The notes beneath the pieces are model-generated. The model saw only the letters and a program-made list of their open reading frames with translations. It had not been told where the DNA came from and ran no database searches. From Acidimicrobiales bacterium (lineage in GTDB: Bacteria > Actinomycetota > Acidimicrobiia > Acidimicrobiales > Iamiaceae): DNA of 53,743 bases. The translations under genes were made by a program, and so were the position numbers. Positions 8,205 to 16,587 of the stretch are shown here, piece by piece. Each line of letters opens with the position of its first letter. Positions within the stretch are counted from its first letter, which is position 1. The DNA is taken from positions 1-53,743 of the forward strand of contig JAOBWM010000165.1 of the NCBI GenBank assembly GCA_025463365.1. Direction: 5' to 3'.

Positions 8205-9107
8205 ATGGCCGCACCCACCACCGAAACGGCTGCTCGGGCCGGGAAGGAATCGAACGTGTCGGCCACCTCCGATGCGGATCCGTCGGTCGCCCCCAACGGG
8301 GCGGCCGGCGGCCCTCCGGGCATCGCGCTCCACCAGCTCACCAAGCAGTTCAAGATCAAGCGTTCCGTCGTCGAGGCGCTCGACAACGTCGACTTCGAGG
8401 CCAAGAGCGGGGCGTTCGTCGCCCTCCTCGGCCCGTCGGGCTGCGGCAAGTCGACGATCCTGCGCATCCTCGCCGACCTCGAGCAGCCCACCTCGGGCAC
8501 GGCGTTCGTGCACGGCGAGGCGCCGTCCACCACCCGGCGCAAGAACCAGCTCGGCATCGCGTTCCAGGACGCCGCGCTGTTGCCGTGGCGGTCGGTCCGC
8601 TCCAACATCCGGCTGCCGCTCGAGGTGAGCGGCGTGAAGGCCTCCGACGAGACCATCGCCGACCTCATCAAGCTCGTCGGGCTGGAGGGGTTCGAGGATG
8701 CCCGGCCCGCCCAGCTCTCCGGTGGCATGCGCCAGCGGGTCGCCATCGCCCGTGCCCTGGTCGTCGAGCCGCGGATCCTGCTCCTCGACGAGCCGTTCGG
8801 CGCGCTCGACGAGATGACCCGTCAACGGCTCAACCTCGAGCTGCAGCGCATCTGGACCGAACGGGCCACCACGACGCTCCTCGTGACCCACTCGATCGCC
8901 GAGGCCGTGTTCCTCGCCGACGACGTCGCGGTGATGAGCGCTCGGCCCGGGCGGATCATCGCCACGGTCCACATCGACCTTCCCCGGCCCCGGACTCCCG
9001 AGATGATGCGCACGCCACGGTTCCACGAGCTCGAGGACGAGCTCGCCGAGCTGCTGTTCGGCGGCGGGGCCGACACGGGCACCACCCTCGAACCCGGCGC
9101 CGGTTGA
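8205..9107 (+). CDS. ABC transporter ATP-binding protein (SsuB/TauB type)
   Basis: This 300-residue nucleotide-binding subunit shows Walker A (GPSGCGKST, about residue 77), the Q-loop in [10 protein letters not shown], the ABC signature [15 protein letters not shown], Walker B ([13 protein letters not shown]) and the switch histidine in [10 protein letters not shown]. An N-terminal extension of about 35 low-complexity residues precedes the fold, so a start a little downstream is possible. The gene lies 8 bases after the binding protein and its stop overlaps or abuts the first permease. It powers import through the two permeases that follow. Confidence 0.93.
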   Translation: MAAPTTETAARAGKESNVSATSDADPSVAPNGAAGGPPGIALHQLTKQFKIKRSVVEALDNVDFEAKSGAFVALLGPSGCGKSTILRILADLEQPTSGTAFVHGEAPSTTRRKNQLGIAFQDAALLPWRSVRSNIRLPLEVSGVKASDETIADLIKLVGLEGFEDARPAQLSGGMRQRVAIARALVVEPRILLLDEPFGALDEMTRQRLNLELQRIWTERATTTLLVTHSIAEAVFLADDVAVMSARPGRIIATVHIDLPRPRTPEMMRTPRFHELEDELAELLFGGGADTGTTLEPGAG

Positions 9108-9112
9108 GCGTC

Positions 9113-9877
9113 GTGCGCCGAATCACCAAGGCCGGATGGCTGCCACCGCTGCTCGCCGCCGTCGTGGTCCTCGGCGGCTGGCAGCTCGTGGGCCTCACCA
9201 TCTTCCGGGACACCCACACCATCCCGACCGTCACCTCGATCCTGTCGGAGATGAAGAACGTCGGCAGCGAGTTCTGGTGGAACAACATCTCCACCACGCT
9301 TCGCGAGGCCGCCACCGGCTGGGCGTGGGGCAACGCCTTCGCCATCGTCACCGCCCTGGCGTTCGTGCAGGTGCCGTTCCTCGAGAAGGCCCTCATGCAG
9401 CTCGCGGTGGCCAGCTACTGCCTGCCGATCCTGGTCCTGGGCGTCGTGTTGAACATCCAGTTCACCGGCGACGCCCCGAAGGTGATCCTCGCCGCCATCT
9501 CGGTGTACTTCACCACCTTGATCGGCTGCCTCCTCGGCCTCAAGAGCGCCGACCGCACGAGCCTCGACCTCGTGCGGGCCTATGGGGGCGGCAGTTGGAC
9601 GCAGCTTCGAAAGGTGCGCATCCGCGCCTGTCTGCCGAGCCTCTTCTCGGGCCTGCGGATCGCCGCCCCTGCCGCGGTCCTCGGGGCCATCCTCGGTGAG
9701 TGGATGGGCTCCGAGAGCGGGCTGGGCACGGCCATGATCGCCGCGCAGAGCGGCCTGCAGATCGAGCGCACCTGGGCCATCGCCGTCGCCGCCACGGCCG
9801 TGTCGGGCGCGGCCTACGCCGCCACCGCGCTGATCGGCAACCTCCTCACCACCTGGGCACCGAAGGTGCAGCGATGA
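9113..9877 (+). CDS. ABC transporter permease 1 (BPD_transp_1)
   Basis: This protein of about 254 residues has five to six hydrophobic segments and the inner-membrane permease EAA-type loop around DLVRAYGGGSWTQLRKVRI. Two starts are possible: GTG at 9113, or TTG at 9104 whose codon overlaps the ATPase stop. GTG is preferred as the commoner codon, giving three fewer residues. The stop overlaps the ATG of the second permease by four bases. Two different permeases in tandem indicate a heterodimeric channel. Confidence 0.87.
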   Translation: MRRITKAGWLPPLLAAVVVLGGWQLVGLTIFRDTHTIPTVTSILSEMKNVGSEFWWNNISTTLREAATGWAWGNAFAIVTALAFVQVPFLEKALMQLAVASYCLPILVLGVVLNIQFTGDAPKVILAAISVYFTTLIGCLLGLKSADRTSLDLVRAYGGGSWTQLRKVRIRACLPSLFSGLRIAAPAAVLGAILGEWMGSESGLGTAMIAAQSGLQIERTWAIAVAATAVSGAAYAATALIGNLLTTWAPKVQR

Positions 9878-10743
9878 CCGATCTCCTGGTCAACAACTCG
9901 CCCGGTGCGGTGGCGCAGGAGTCCACGAGCGCAGGGGCGGCCGGTTCGCGCCAGGCGGGGCTGCGCGCCCTGCGAGCCCTCGCCAACGCGCTGCTCGCGA
10001 TCGTGGTGATCGTGGTGACGTGGCAGCTGATCGTGAAGAACGCGCACCTCGACCCCTTCACCACCAAGGGTCCCGGTGACGTCTGGAAGTACCTCCGGGC
10101 GCCCGAGAACGACCTGGCCCGCCACGAGCTCCTGTCGGCCACCAAGATCACCGTGCGCGATGCCGCGCTCGGCCTGTTCTCCGGGACGATCGCCGGTGTG
10201 GCGCTGGCCCTCGTGTTCAACCGGTACCGGGTGGTCGAGCAGGCGGTCCTGCCCATCGCCATGGCGTTCCGGGCCGTGCCGCTGGTGGCCCTCACGCCCC
10301 TGATCGTGTTGATCTTCCACCGGGGCCTGGCCGCGGTGACCATGATCGCCGGCATCATCACGTTCTTCCCCACGCTGATCAACGTGGGGCTGGCGCTCCG
10401 GGCGGTCCCGGACCCCTCGATCGACCTGATGCGGGCCTATGGCGCCACGAAGGGCACGACGCTGCGAAAGGTGCAGCTCCCCTCGGCCCTCCCCGCGCTG
10501 TTCGCCTCCGTGCGCATCGCCGCACCGCTGGCTCTGGTGGGTGCGCTCCTCGCCGAGTGGCTCGCGACCGGCAAGGGCCTGGGCTCGGTGATGCTGCTGT
10601 CCGCCCCTCAGAGCGACTACGAGAAGCTGTGGAGCTCGGCCGCCATCACCACGTTCATGGGCGTGATCCTCTACGGCATCGTGGCCAGCGTCGAGCAGGT
10701 CATCCTGGGTCGGTTCTCCGACGACCCCAACGCCGGCCGCTGA
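9874..10743 (+). CDS. ABC transporter permease 2 (BPD_transp_1)
   Basis: This 289-residue permease has a 35-residue hydrophilic N-terminus, a first membrane span (ALLAIVVIVVTWQLIV) and the conserved cytoplasmic loop DLMRAYGATKGTTLRKVQL, followed by AAPLALVGALLAEWL. The ATG at 9874 overlaps the stop of permease 1 as ATGA. It is the last gene of the importer operon; only 18 bases separate it from the convergent lipoprotein hydrolase. Confidence 0.9.
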   Translation: MTDLLVNNSPGAVAQESTSAGAAGSRQAGLRALRALANALLAIVVIVVTWQLIVKNAHLDPFTTKGPGDVWKYLRAPENDLARHELLSATKITVRDAALGLFSGTIAGVALALVFNRYRVVEQAVLPIAMAFRAVPLVALTPLIVLIFHRGLAAVTMIAGIITFFPTLINVGLALRAVPDPSIDLMRAYGATKGTTLRKVQLPSALPALFASVRIAAPLALVGALLAEWLATGKGLGSVMLLSAPQSDYEKLWSSAAITTFMGVILYGIVASVEQVILGRFSDDPNAGR

Positions 10744-10761
10744 GCGCCGCGAGTCACGGCC

Positions 10762-11931
10762 TCAGGCGGGGTCAATGGTGAGCGTGACCTTGGCGGTCGT
10801 GAACGCCTTGGTCACGCTCGGGTCGAGGCCCACCGGCTTGGCGTCGATGCCGAGCTCGTAGCGGAGGAACGCCACGCTCAGGTGGTCGATGGCGGCGAAG
10901 GCCCTCGTGGGTTCGAGATCGCCCTTCTCGCAGCCGTCGCTCGCCAACCGCAGCAGGCTGGCCGGCAGGTCGAGCCCGGCCTCCTTCACCAAGGCGACGA
11001 GCCCTCCCTGGTCCTTGCCGATCTCGCAGATGTCGGAGAAGACGAGGTGGCCGGCGCCCTGGATCTGCACCTCGTACTTCGGTGCCCGCATGTCGTCGTA
11101 GACCTTGCGGCTCTCGGCCGGCGCGATGATGCCGTCCTTGGTGCCGAGCATCACCATGCCCGGAACCTTCGGGACCGGGGGTACAGCGGCCTTGCCATCC
11201 TCGCCACCGAGCCCCACGGAGTACGAGATGAACGCCTTGATCCGTGGATCCGACGACGCCTCCGCGTAGGCGGCCTCGGCACCGGCGGAGTGGCCGGCGA
11301 CCGCGACCTCGCTCGTGTCGAGCAGCCCGTGCAGGGGCGAGCCGGCCCGCTTGGAATCGGCGATGGCGGCGTCGAGCGACTGGCTGAGGACCTCAGGGTC
11401 CTTCAGGGCCGGGACGCCTTGCGACGCCGTGCCGAGCAGTCCGCTCAGGCTGCGCTCGACGTGATCGGGCGCCACCACCACGAACCCCCAGCTTGCGAGG
11501 TGCGTGACGAGGTCGGCCGACTGCTCCGGGAACCCGGCGTAGCCATGGCTGAACAGGACCACGGGGAAGGGCCCGTCGGGGGCCGGCTCAGCGCCCTGGT
11601 GGGCGTCGATCGCGTACTTCGGCCGGAGGTCGGCGGCGATCTGGGACTGCAGCTTCTGCGACAAGAGGCTCGCGATGTCGAAGATCTCCGTCGGTTGGTC
11701 GTTCGCCGACGAGGCCGCCGGATACCACGCCACCACCCGCCGCCCGTCGCCGAGGGCGAACGTGGTCGTGCCCACCGGATGCGGGCCCTTGCCCTCGTAG
11801 GCAGCCTTCGCCGTCGCGGGCCGCACGCTGGTCGTCGTGGCTGCGGGGCCGCCACTGCCGGAGCTGCAGGCCACCAGGCCGGCGGCGAGGGCGAGGGCGG
11901 TGAAGCTGGCGACGGTGCGGCGTGGGATCAC
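10762..11931 (-). CDS. Secreted alpha/beta-hydrolase lipoprotein (dienelactone hydrolase / PAF-acetylhydrolase-like)
   Basis: This 389-residue protein starts with a lipoprotein signal peptide, TALALAAGLVAC, placing the lipidated cysteine near residue 22, then a Ser/Gly/Thr-rich linker. The catalytic domain has the oxyanion-side motif VVLFSHGYAGF and the nucleophile elbow AVAGHSAGAEAAY, with a late histidine in GAGHLVFSD, completing an alpha/beta-hydrolase triad. The GTG at 11931 is supported by a TACGTT -10 element 6 bases upstream. The enzyme acts outside the membrane on an ester or similar substrate that cannot be specified. It is divergent from the second adenosine deaminase. Confidence 0.85.
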   Translation of the reverse strand: MIPRRTVASFTALALAAGLVACSSGSGGPAATTTSVRPATAKAAYEGKGPHPVGTTTFALGDGRRVVAWYPAASSANDQPTEIFDIASLLSQKLQSQIAADLRPKYAIDAHQGAEPAPDGPFPVVLFSHGYAGFPEQSADLVTHLASWGFVVVAPDHVERSLSGLLGTASQGVPALKDPEVLSQSLDAAIADSKRAGSPLHGLLDTSEVAVAGHSAGAEAAYAEASSDPRIKAFISYSVGLGGEDGKAAVPPVPKVPGMVMLGTKDGIIAPAESRKVYDDMRAPKYEVQIQGAGHLVFSDICEIGKDQGGLVALVKEAGLDLPASLLRLASDGCEKGDLEPTRAFAAIDHLSVAFLRYELGIDAKPVGLDPSVTKAFTTAKVTLTIDPA

Positions 11932-11937
11932 AAGGGG

Positions 11938-11943
11938 AACGTA
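11938..11943 (-). promoter_or_regulatory. -10 element TACGTT, leaderless start
   Basis: TACGTT on the minus strand ends 6 bases before the GTG at 11931, fitting leaderless transcription of the lipoprotein hydrolase. Confidence 0.4.
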
Positions 11944-11960
11944 GGCCTCCGGCGACCCTG

Positions 11961-11975
11961 TTCACACAGCGTTGA
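11961..11975 (+). promoter_or_regulatory. Operator-like site C
   Basis: TTCACACAGCGTTGA fits TTNACANNNYGTTGA. It lies between the lipoprotein hydrolase and the second adenosine deaminase. A separate TGGCAA half-site, as in sites A2 and B2, follows at 11992-11997. Confidence 0.45.
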
Positions 11976-12009
11976 CCGACCGGTGCCGCGCTGGCAACAG
12001 CGCGCTGCG

Positions 12010-12015
12010 TACCGT
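12010..12015 (+). promoter_or_regulatory. -10 element TACCGT, leaderless start
   Basis: TACCGT ends 6 bases before the ATG at 12022, and no Shine-Dalgarno is visible, so the mRNA of the second adenosine deaminase probably begins at its start codon. Confidence 0.45.
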
Positions 12016-12021
12016 GCGTAC

Positions 12022-13032
12022 ATGCGCGACCTCGCCACGTTGCCGAAGGCCCACCTCCACCTCCACCTGGAGGGCGCCATGCGCCCGGCCACGTTGCGGG
12101 AGCTGGCCGATGCGGCCGGCATGGCCGTACCGGTCATCCGGGGATTCGGGAGCTTCAGCGCCTTCTCCGACATGTACGTGGCGGCCTGCGAGGTGTTGCA
12201 GAGCGACGCCGACCTGCGCCGTCTGGTCGACGAGGTGGTTGCCGACGCTGCCGCGGCCGGTGCCGTCTGGGTCGAGCCGGCCACCTACGTGCCGCACCAC
12301 CGCGAACGCCTCGGGTCCGACGAGCACATCCTCGAGCTGATCCTCGACGAGCTCACCGCGGCGGGCTGCCGCCACGGGGTGGGCACCGGCCTGCTCATCG
12401 CCGCAGATCGCACGCTCGACCCGTCCGACGCGATCGCGCAGGCCCGCCTGGCGGTGCGCTACGCGGCCGACGGGGTGGTGAGCTTCGGGCTCCACAACGA
12501 CGAGGCCGGCCACCCGCCCGAACCCTTCGCCGAGGCGTTCGACATCGCCCTGGCCGGTGGCCTCCTCAGTGCGCCCCACGCCGGCGAGCTCGACGGACCG
12601 TCCAGCGTCGTCGGCGCCGTCGACCGGCTGGGCGCCCATCGCATCCAGCACGGCGTGCGCGCCGTCGAGGACCCCGACCTGGTGGTGCAGCTCGCCGACC
12701 TCGGGATCTGCCTCGATGTCTGCCCCACCTCCAACGTCTTGCTATCGGTGGTCCCATCCATCGAGGACCACCCGCTCCCCGAACTGCTGGCCGCCGGGGT
12801 CCGCTGCTCGCTCAACGCCGACGACCCGCTGTTGTTCGGCCCGGGGCTGCTCGAGGAGTACGAGCTGTGCCGCACCACGCTCGGCCTCGACGACGCGCAG
12901 CTGGCCGACATCGCGCGCACCTCGGTGGAGGCCAGCGGGGCGCCCGACGCCCTGAAGGTCCACGCCGCCCACGACATCGACAACTGGGTGTCGGCCGACG
13001 CGGGCGAGACGGCCGCTGAGGCCGTCGCCTGA
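12022..13032 (+). CDS. Adenosine/adenine deaminase family protein (second paralogue)
   Basis: This 336-residue deaminase has the full active-site set: KAHLHLHLEGAM (zinc HxH), SFGLHNDEAG, SAPHAGELDGP with the catalytic His and Glu, HRIQHGVRA, VCPTSNVLL and SLNADDPLLFG. It is distinct from the paralogue at 4354-5424, which has HQGE where this one has the usual HAGE, so the two probably have different substrates. The ATG at 12022 follows a leaderless -10 element. It stands alone on its strand, convergent with the nucleoside hydrolase 24 bases downstream. Confidence 0.9.
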   Translation: MRDLATLPKAHLHLHLEGAMRPATLRELADAAGMAVPVIRGFGSFSAFSDMYVAACEVLQSDADLRRLVDEVVADAAAAGAVWVEPATYVPHHRERLGSDEHILELILDELTAAGCRHGVGTGLLIAADRTLDPSDAIAQARLAVRYAADGVVSFGLHNDEAGHPPEPFAEAFDIALAGGLLSAPHAGELDGPSSVVGAVDRLGAHRIQHGVRAVEDPDLVVQLADLGICLDVCPTSNVLLSVVPSIEDHPLPELLAAGVRCSLNADDPLLFGPGLLEEYELCRTTLGLDDAQLADIARTSVEASGAPDALKVHAAHDIDNWVSADAGETAAEAVA

Positions 13033-13056
13033 CGCCGTCGCCTCACGCCAGGCCGC

Positions 13057-14028
13057 TCAGAAGAGGGAGGCGACCGCGGCACGGAACGGCGCGGGGTCGA
13101 CACCGAGGGCGATGCGCCACGGCGCGAAGCCGTCGCTGTCGGATTCGGGGATCGGGCGGCGATCGGCGATGGTGGCGCCCCACGCCGCGCTACCGCCGGT
13201 GTCCACGGCCAGCGGGTGCACCGGAGCGTCGGTGATGACCGGCTGCTCGGCGGCGGCGAGGACGGCCAACAGATCGTGGCAGGGGAACGTGCCCACCGGC
13301 CGCTGGCCGACCGACGCGTAGAACGCGGCGTAGCCCTCGAGCGCACCGGCGAGGAACCGCGCCGGGAGGGCGTCGGAGCGCTGGGCGGCCGCCAGCTCGT
13401 CATCGACGGACAGGAGGGCCTGCATGGTCACGTCGAGACCGACGAGCAGCGGCGGCAGCTCGGTGCTCCAGCGCCCGTCGACGACCAGAGCCGCGGCCTC
13501 GGGGTCGTGGCCGACGTTGGCCTCCGCGGCCGGGAGCGCGTTGCCGCCGGCGCGCACCGAGCCGCCCATGACCGTGAGCGACCGATAGCCATGGGTGATC
13601 TCGGGGTGGTCCGCCACTGCGAGTGCGAGCGTGGTGAGCGGGCCGATGGTGACGAGGTCGAGGCCACCGGGCTCCTCGGCGGCGAGGCGAGCGAGGAGCT
13701 CACCCGCCGGCTCGCGCACAGGCACCAGACCGCCGGTGGACCAATGGTGGGCGTGGCCGCCGAGCCCGTCCTCGCCGTGCACGTGGGTGGCGCGATCGGT
13801 GAGCGGGGTGGCACCCATGGGATCGGTGGCGCCGAGCGCCACGGGGATGTCGGGCCGACCGGCGGCGTGGAGGATCCGGTGCAGGTTGGCGGCCGCGAGG
13901 TCGCGGTCGACGTTGCCCCACGTGGCCACCAGGGCGACGACCTCGACGTCGGGCGAGCGGAGGGCCCACCACAACGCGACGGCGTCGTCGACCCCGCCGT
14001 CGGTGTCGATCACCAGTCGTCGGGTCAT
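13057..14028 (-). CDS. Nucleoside hydrolase (inosine/uridine-preferring type)
   Basis: This 323-residue enzyme begins with the calcium-binding aspartate cluster DTDGGVDDA (residues 8-16). The canonical form is DTDPGxDD, so glycine replaces proline. The family middle segment TVMGGSVRAGGNALPAAEAN follows, with the histidine-containing DPEAA turn after it. It cleaves ribonucleosides to base and ribose, feeding nucleobases into the pathway. The ATG at 14028 overlaps the stop of the MFS transporter by four bases, making it the last gene of the seven-gene operon that starts at the xanthine dehydrogenase. Confidence 0.9.
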   Translation of the reverse strand: MTRRLVIDTDGGVDDAVALWWALRSPDVEVVALVATWGNVDRDLAAANLHRILHAAGRPDIPVALGATDPMGATPLTDRATHVHGEDGLGGHAHHWSTGGLVPVREPAGELLARLAAEEPGGLDLVTIGPLTTLALAVADHPEITHGYRSLTVMGGSVRAGGNALPAAEANVGHDPEAAALVVDGRWSTELPPLLVGLDVTMQALLSVDDELAAAQRSDALPARFLAGALEGYAAFYASVGQRPVGTFPCHDLLAVLAAAEQPVITDAPVHPLAVDTGGSAAWGATIADRRPIPESDSDGFAPWRIALGVDPAPFRAAVASLF

Positions 14029-15515
14029 CTTTTCGTCCCTCCTACGGGTTCAGCGGCGTCGGTGCCCTGCGTGCGCCGCCACACGACCGCCGCGGCGAGC
14101 AGCAGGATCACCATGGCGGTCAACAGCGGCGGTGCCAGCGAGTGCGTGAAGTGGTCCCGCGCCGCGGCCGCGGCCGGGCCGCCCAGCTTCCCCGGCGAGA
14201 TGGCGGCAACCCCTCCCGCTGCCGCGGCGAGGACGCTGCCCATGACGGCGATCCCGAACGCGCCGCCGGCTTCGACGATGGTCTCGTTGACGCCAGCCGC
14301 CTGGCCCGCCTGCTCGGGCGGAACCGAACCCATGATCATCTCCACGCCGGGCGGGCAGGCCAGCCCGACGCCGAGCCCCACCACCACGATGGCGGCGATC
14401 ACCGGCGCCAGGCTCCCGTGGAAGGCGGCGCCGAAACCGACGGCGGAGGCGAGGACGAGCAAGCCGGTGACCGTGGCCTTGCCGAGTCCGATGCGGGCCA
14501 CCACCCGGGTGGACAACAGCGAGCCCACCAGGACGGCGGCGGCGTTCGGGACGAAGCACGCTCCGGACTGCAGCGGCGAGAGCCGCTCCACGCCTTGCAG
14601 CCACTGGCTGAGCACGAACTGGGCGCCGAAGACGCTGAAGAAGACGGCGGGCACGGCGACCATCCCCGCCTGCATCCGGGGGTCGGCCACCGCCGCAGGG
14701 GACAGCAGCGGGTGCGAGGTCCGCCGCTCCCACCACGCGAACAAGGTGAGCAGGCCGACGCCGAGGGCGACCGCACCGACCACGGTTGCCGACACCCACC
14801 CGCGTCCCGGTCCCTCGATCACCGCGAACAGCAACAGGCCCAACGCTCCGGTCCAGATCAGCGATCCGGGGACGTCGACCGCAGGCGTGGCCGGATCCTT
14901 CGAGGTCGGCACCAGCAGCAGCGCGGCGACGAAGACCCCGGCGGTCACGGGCACGTTGACCAGGAACACCGAGCCCCACCAGAACCGATCGAGCAGGATG
15001 CCGCCGACCACCGGCCCGGCCGCGCCGGCCAGCGCCGACATCCCCGACCAGATGGCGATGGCGCGGGCCCGCTCGTGCTGGGCGAACACGTTGCCCAGCA
15101 CGGCCAGCGTGGCCGGCATGGTCCCGGCGCCGCCCACGCCCATCAGCCCGCGGGCGACGATCAGCTGGCCCGACGATGCCGCGAAGGCAGCACCGGCCGA
15201 GGCGGCGCCGAACAGGACCACACCCACCAGGAGGAGGCCCTTGCGGCCGAACCGGTCGCCGAGGCCGGCCAGGGGCAGGAGCAGGGCGGCCAGCACCAGG
15301 CTGTAGGCGGTCGTGATCCACTGCAGCGCGGTCTCGTCCGCGTGGAGGTCGTGGCCGACCCGAGGGACGGCGACGGCCAGGATCGTGTTGTCCAGCACGA
15401 CGATGCACAGCGCCGCGCAGAGCACGGCGAGGATCCGCCAGCGGTCGGGGTGCCCGTCGCTCGGGTCAGCCGGCGTGGGCCTCGCCGAGGCGCTCGTGGT
15501 GGGCGACTCGCCCAT
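14025..15515 (-). CDS. MFS transporter, DHA2-like (14-segment)
   Basis: This 496-residue major facilitator has about 14 hydrophobic segments. It carries the inter-helix motif GLGDRFGRKGLLLVG, the first-helix LDNTILAVAVPRVG and the motif-C-like AGAAGPVVGGILLDRF typical of proton-driven exporters of the DHA2 branch. Its start lies 50 bases inside the end of the preceding Rieske gene on the same strand, and its end overlaps the nucleoside hydrolase start. Operon membership suggests movement of a purine, alkaloid or toxic product of the oxygenases; direction is not determinable. Confidence 0.9.
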   Translation of the reverse strand: MGESPTTSASARPTPADPSDGHPDRWRILAVLCAALCIVVLDNTILAVAVPRVGHDLHADETALQWITTAYSLVLAALLLPLAGLGDRFGRKGLLLVGVVLFGAASAGAAFAASSGQLIVARGLMGVGGAGTMPATLAVLGNVFAQHERARAIAIWSGMSALAGAAGPVVGGILLDRFWWGSVFLVNVPVTAGVFVAALLLVPTSKDPATPAVDVPGSLIWTGALGLLLFAVIEGPGRGWVSATVVGAVALGVGLLTLFAWWERRTSHPLLSPAAVADPRMQAGMVAVPAVFFSVFGAQFVLSQWLQGVERLSPLQSGACFVPNAAAVLVGSLLSTRVVARIGLGKATVTGLLVLASAVGFGAAFHGSLAPVIAAIVVVGLGVGLACPPGVEMIMGSVPPEQAGQAAGVNETIVEAGGAFGIAVMGSVLAAAAGGVAAISPGKLGGPAAAAARDHFTHSLAPPLLTAMVILLLAAAVVWRRTQGTDAAEPVGGTKR

Positions 15516-16587
15516 CGGTGCTCCCTGTTGGGGCGGGCGCCGCGGCTGGCGGTGCGGTCAGGGTGGCCTGGGCCACGAAGTCGGCCAGGATACGACGGAG
15601 CTCGACGGTCATGCGATCCGCCTTGACGTGGACCTCGGTGGTCAGCTCGAGCGGGATGGAGCGGTGGAGGTACCCCTCCTGGACCACGAGATCCTCCGCC
15701 GTGACGGCGTGCTCGAAGGCCACCGCCTCGGCCAACCGGTCGAGGTCACCGTCGAGGTCGTCGCGCTGCACCGAGGCATAGATGGTGGCGTGGTCCGCGT
15801 CGACGGGTTGGACGAAGAAGGTGATGACGTTCGTGCCGCCGGCCTCCTCGTAGTCGATGCGCAACCAGGCGGCGAAGGGCGCCGTGTAGCGGTAGGTGAC
15901 GTGGCGGGTCTGCAGCAACGGACGCTCGCCGGTCTCGACGCCGGGATCCTCGCGGTTGGGGAACCGTTGGGCCGATCGAACCGTGAGGGCGAGGCCGTCG
16001 CGCTCCATCTCGAAGGGCCCGACGTCGGTGGACTCCTCGTCGCCGATGGTGGCGGCGTGCACGAACGGGAAGTGGGCGACGTCGAGGAAGTTGTCCATCA
16101 GCAGGCCGGCCGAGGCGCAGGCCTGCAGGACCGGGAGGTCGCCGCTGAGGAACCGACCGAGCTCGTCGGCGGCGATCGGCACGTCGGGCAGCGGCACCCT
16201 CGGCGGCTCGGGCGCGATCCAGACCAGGCCGAGGTGGGTCGCGACTCCGGCCGGCACGAAGGCGCGGGCCCGAGGTGGGAGCGTGGCGCCGTCGGGCAAC
16301 GACGGGATGCTCGAACAGCCGCCCGTCGACTCGAAGCACCAGCCGTGGTACCCGCAGCGCAGGATGTCGCGGTCGCCCTGGCTCTCGACGTGCCCGGCCG
16401 ACAGCGGGGCGAGGCGATGCGGGCACCGATCGGCGAAGGCGGCGACCTCGCCATCGAGGCGCACGACCACCCAGTGCTCGCCGAGGAGCCTGACCGCCAC
16501 CGGCTCGTCACCCAGATCGGAGGTCCGCAGGACCGGGTGCCACGCCGAGCGCAGCGACGGATCGAGGTTGGTGAGGACGTGGGTCAT
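15466..16587 (-). CDS. Rieske non-haem iron oxygenase alpha subunit, copy 2 of pair
   Basis: This 373-residue protein has an N-terminal Rieske 2Fe-2S domain with C55-P-H57 and C78-x2-H81 (in RCPHRLAP and RCGYHGW). Its C-terminal mononuclear-iron domain has the 2-His motif NFLDVAHFPFVH, with the electron-relay aspartate at about 169 and histidines at about 172 and 177. The length fits single-component-alpha oxygenases such as O- or N-demethylases rather than larger alpha/beta dioxygenases. The ATG at 16587 overlaps the stop of the other Rieske gene (ATGA). No reductase or ferredoxin gene lies nearby. Because it sits between purine genes, an N-substituted purine is the likely substrate; this is inference. 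Confidence 0.92.
   Translation of the reverse strand: MTHVLTNLDPSLRSAWHPVLRTSDLGDEPVAVRLLGEHWVVVRLDGEVAAFADRCPHRLAPLSAGHVESQGDRDILRCGYHGWCFESTGGCSSIPSLPDGATLPPRARAFVPAGVATHLGLVWIAPEPPRVPLPDVPIAADELGRFLSGDLPVLQACASAGLLMDNFLDVAHFPFVHAATIGDEESTDVGPFEMERDGLALTVRSAQRFPNREDPGVETGERPLLQTRHVTYRYTAPFAAWLRIDYEEAGGTNVITFFVQPVDADHATIYASVQRDDLDGDLDRLAEAVAFEHAVTAEDLVVQEGYLHRSIPLELTTEVHVKADRMTVELRRILADFVAQATLTAPPAAAPAPTGSTDGRVAHHERLGEAHAG

Noticed and set aside
8102-9112. Apparent N-terminal extension of permease 1 running across the ATPase gene
   Set aside because: This stretch is arginine-rich out-of-frame sequence of the ATPase; permease homology begins only after about 9113.
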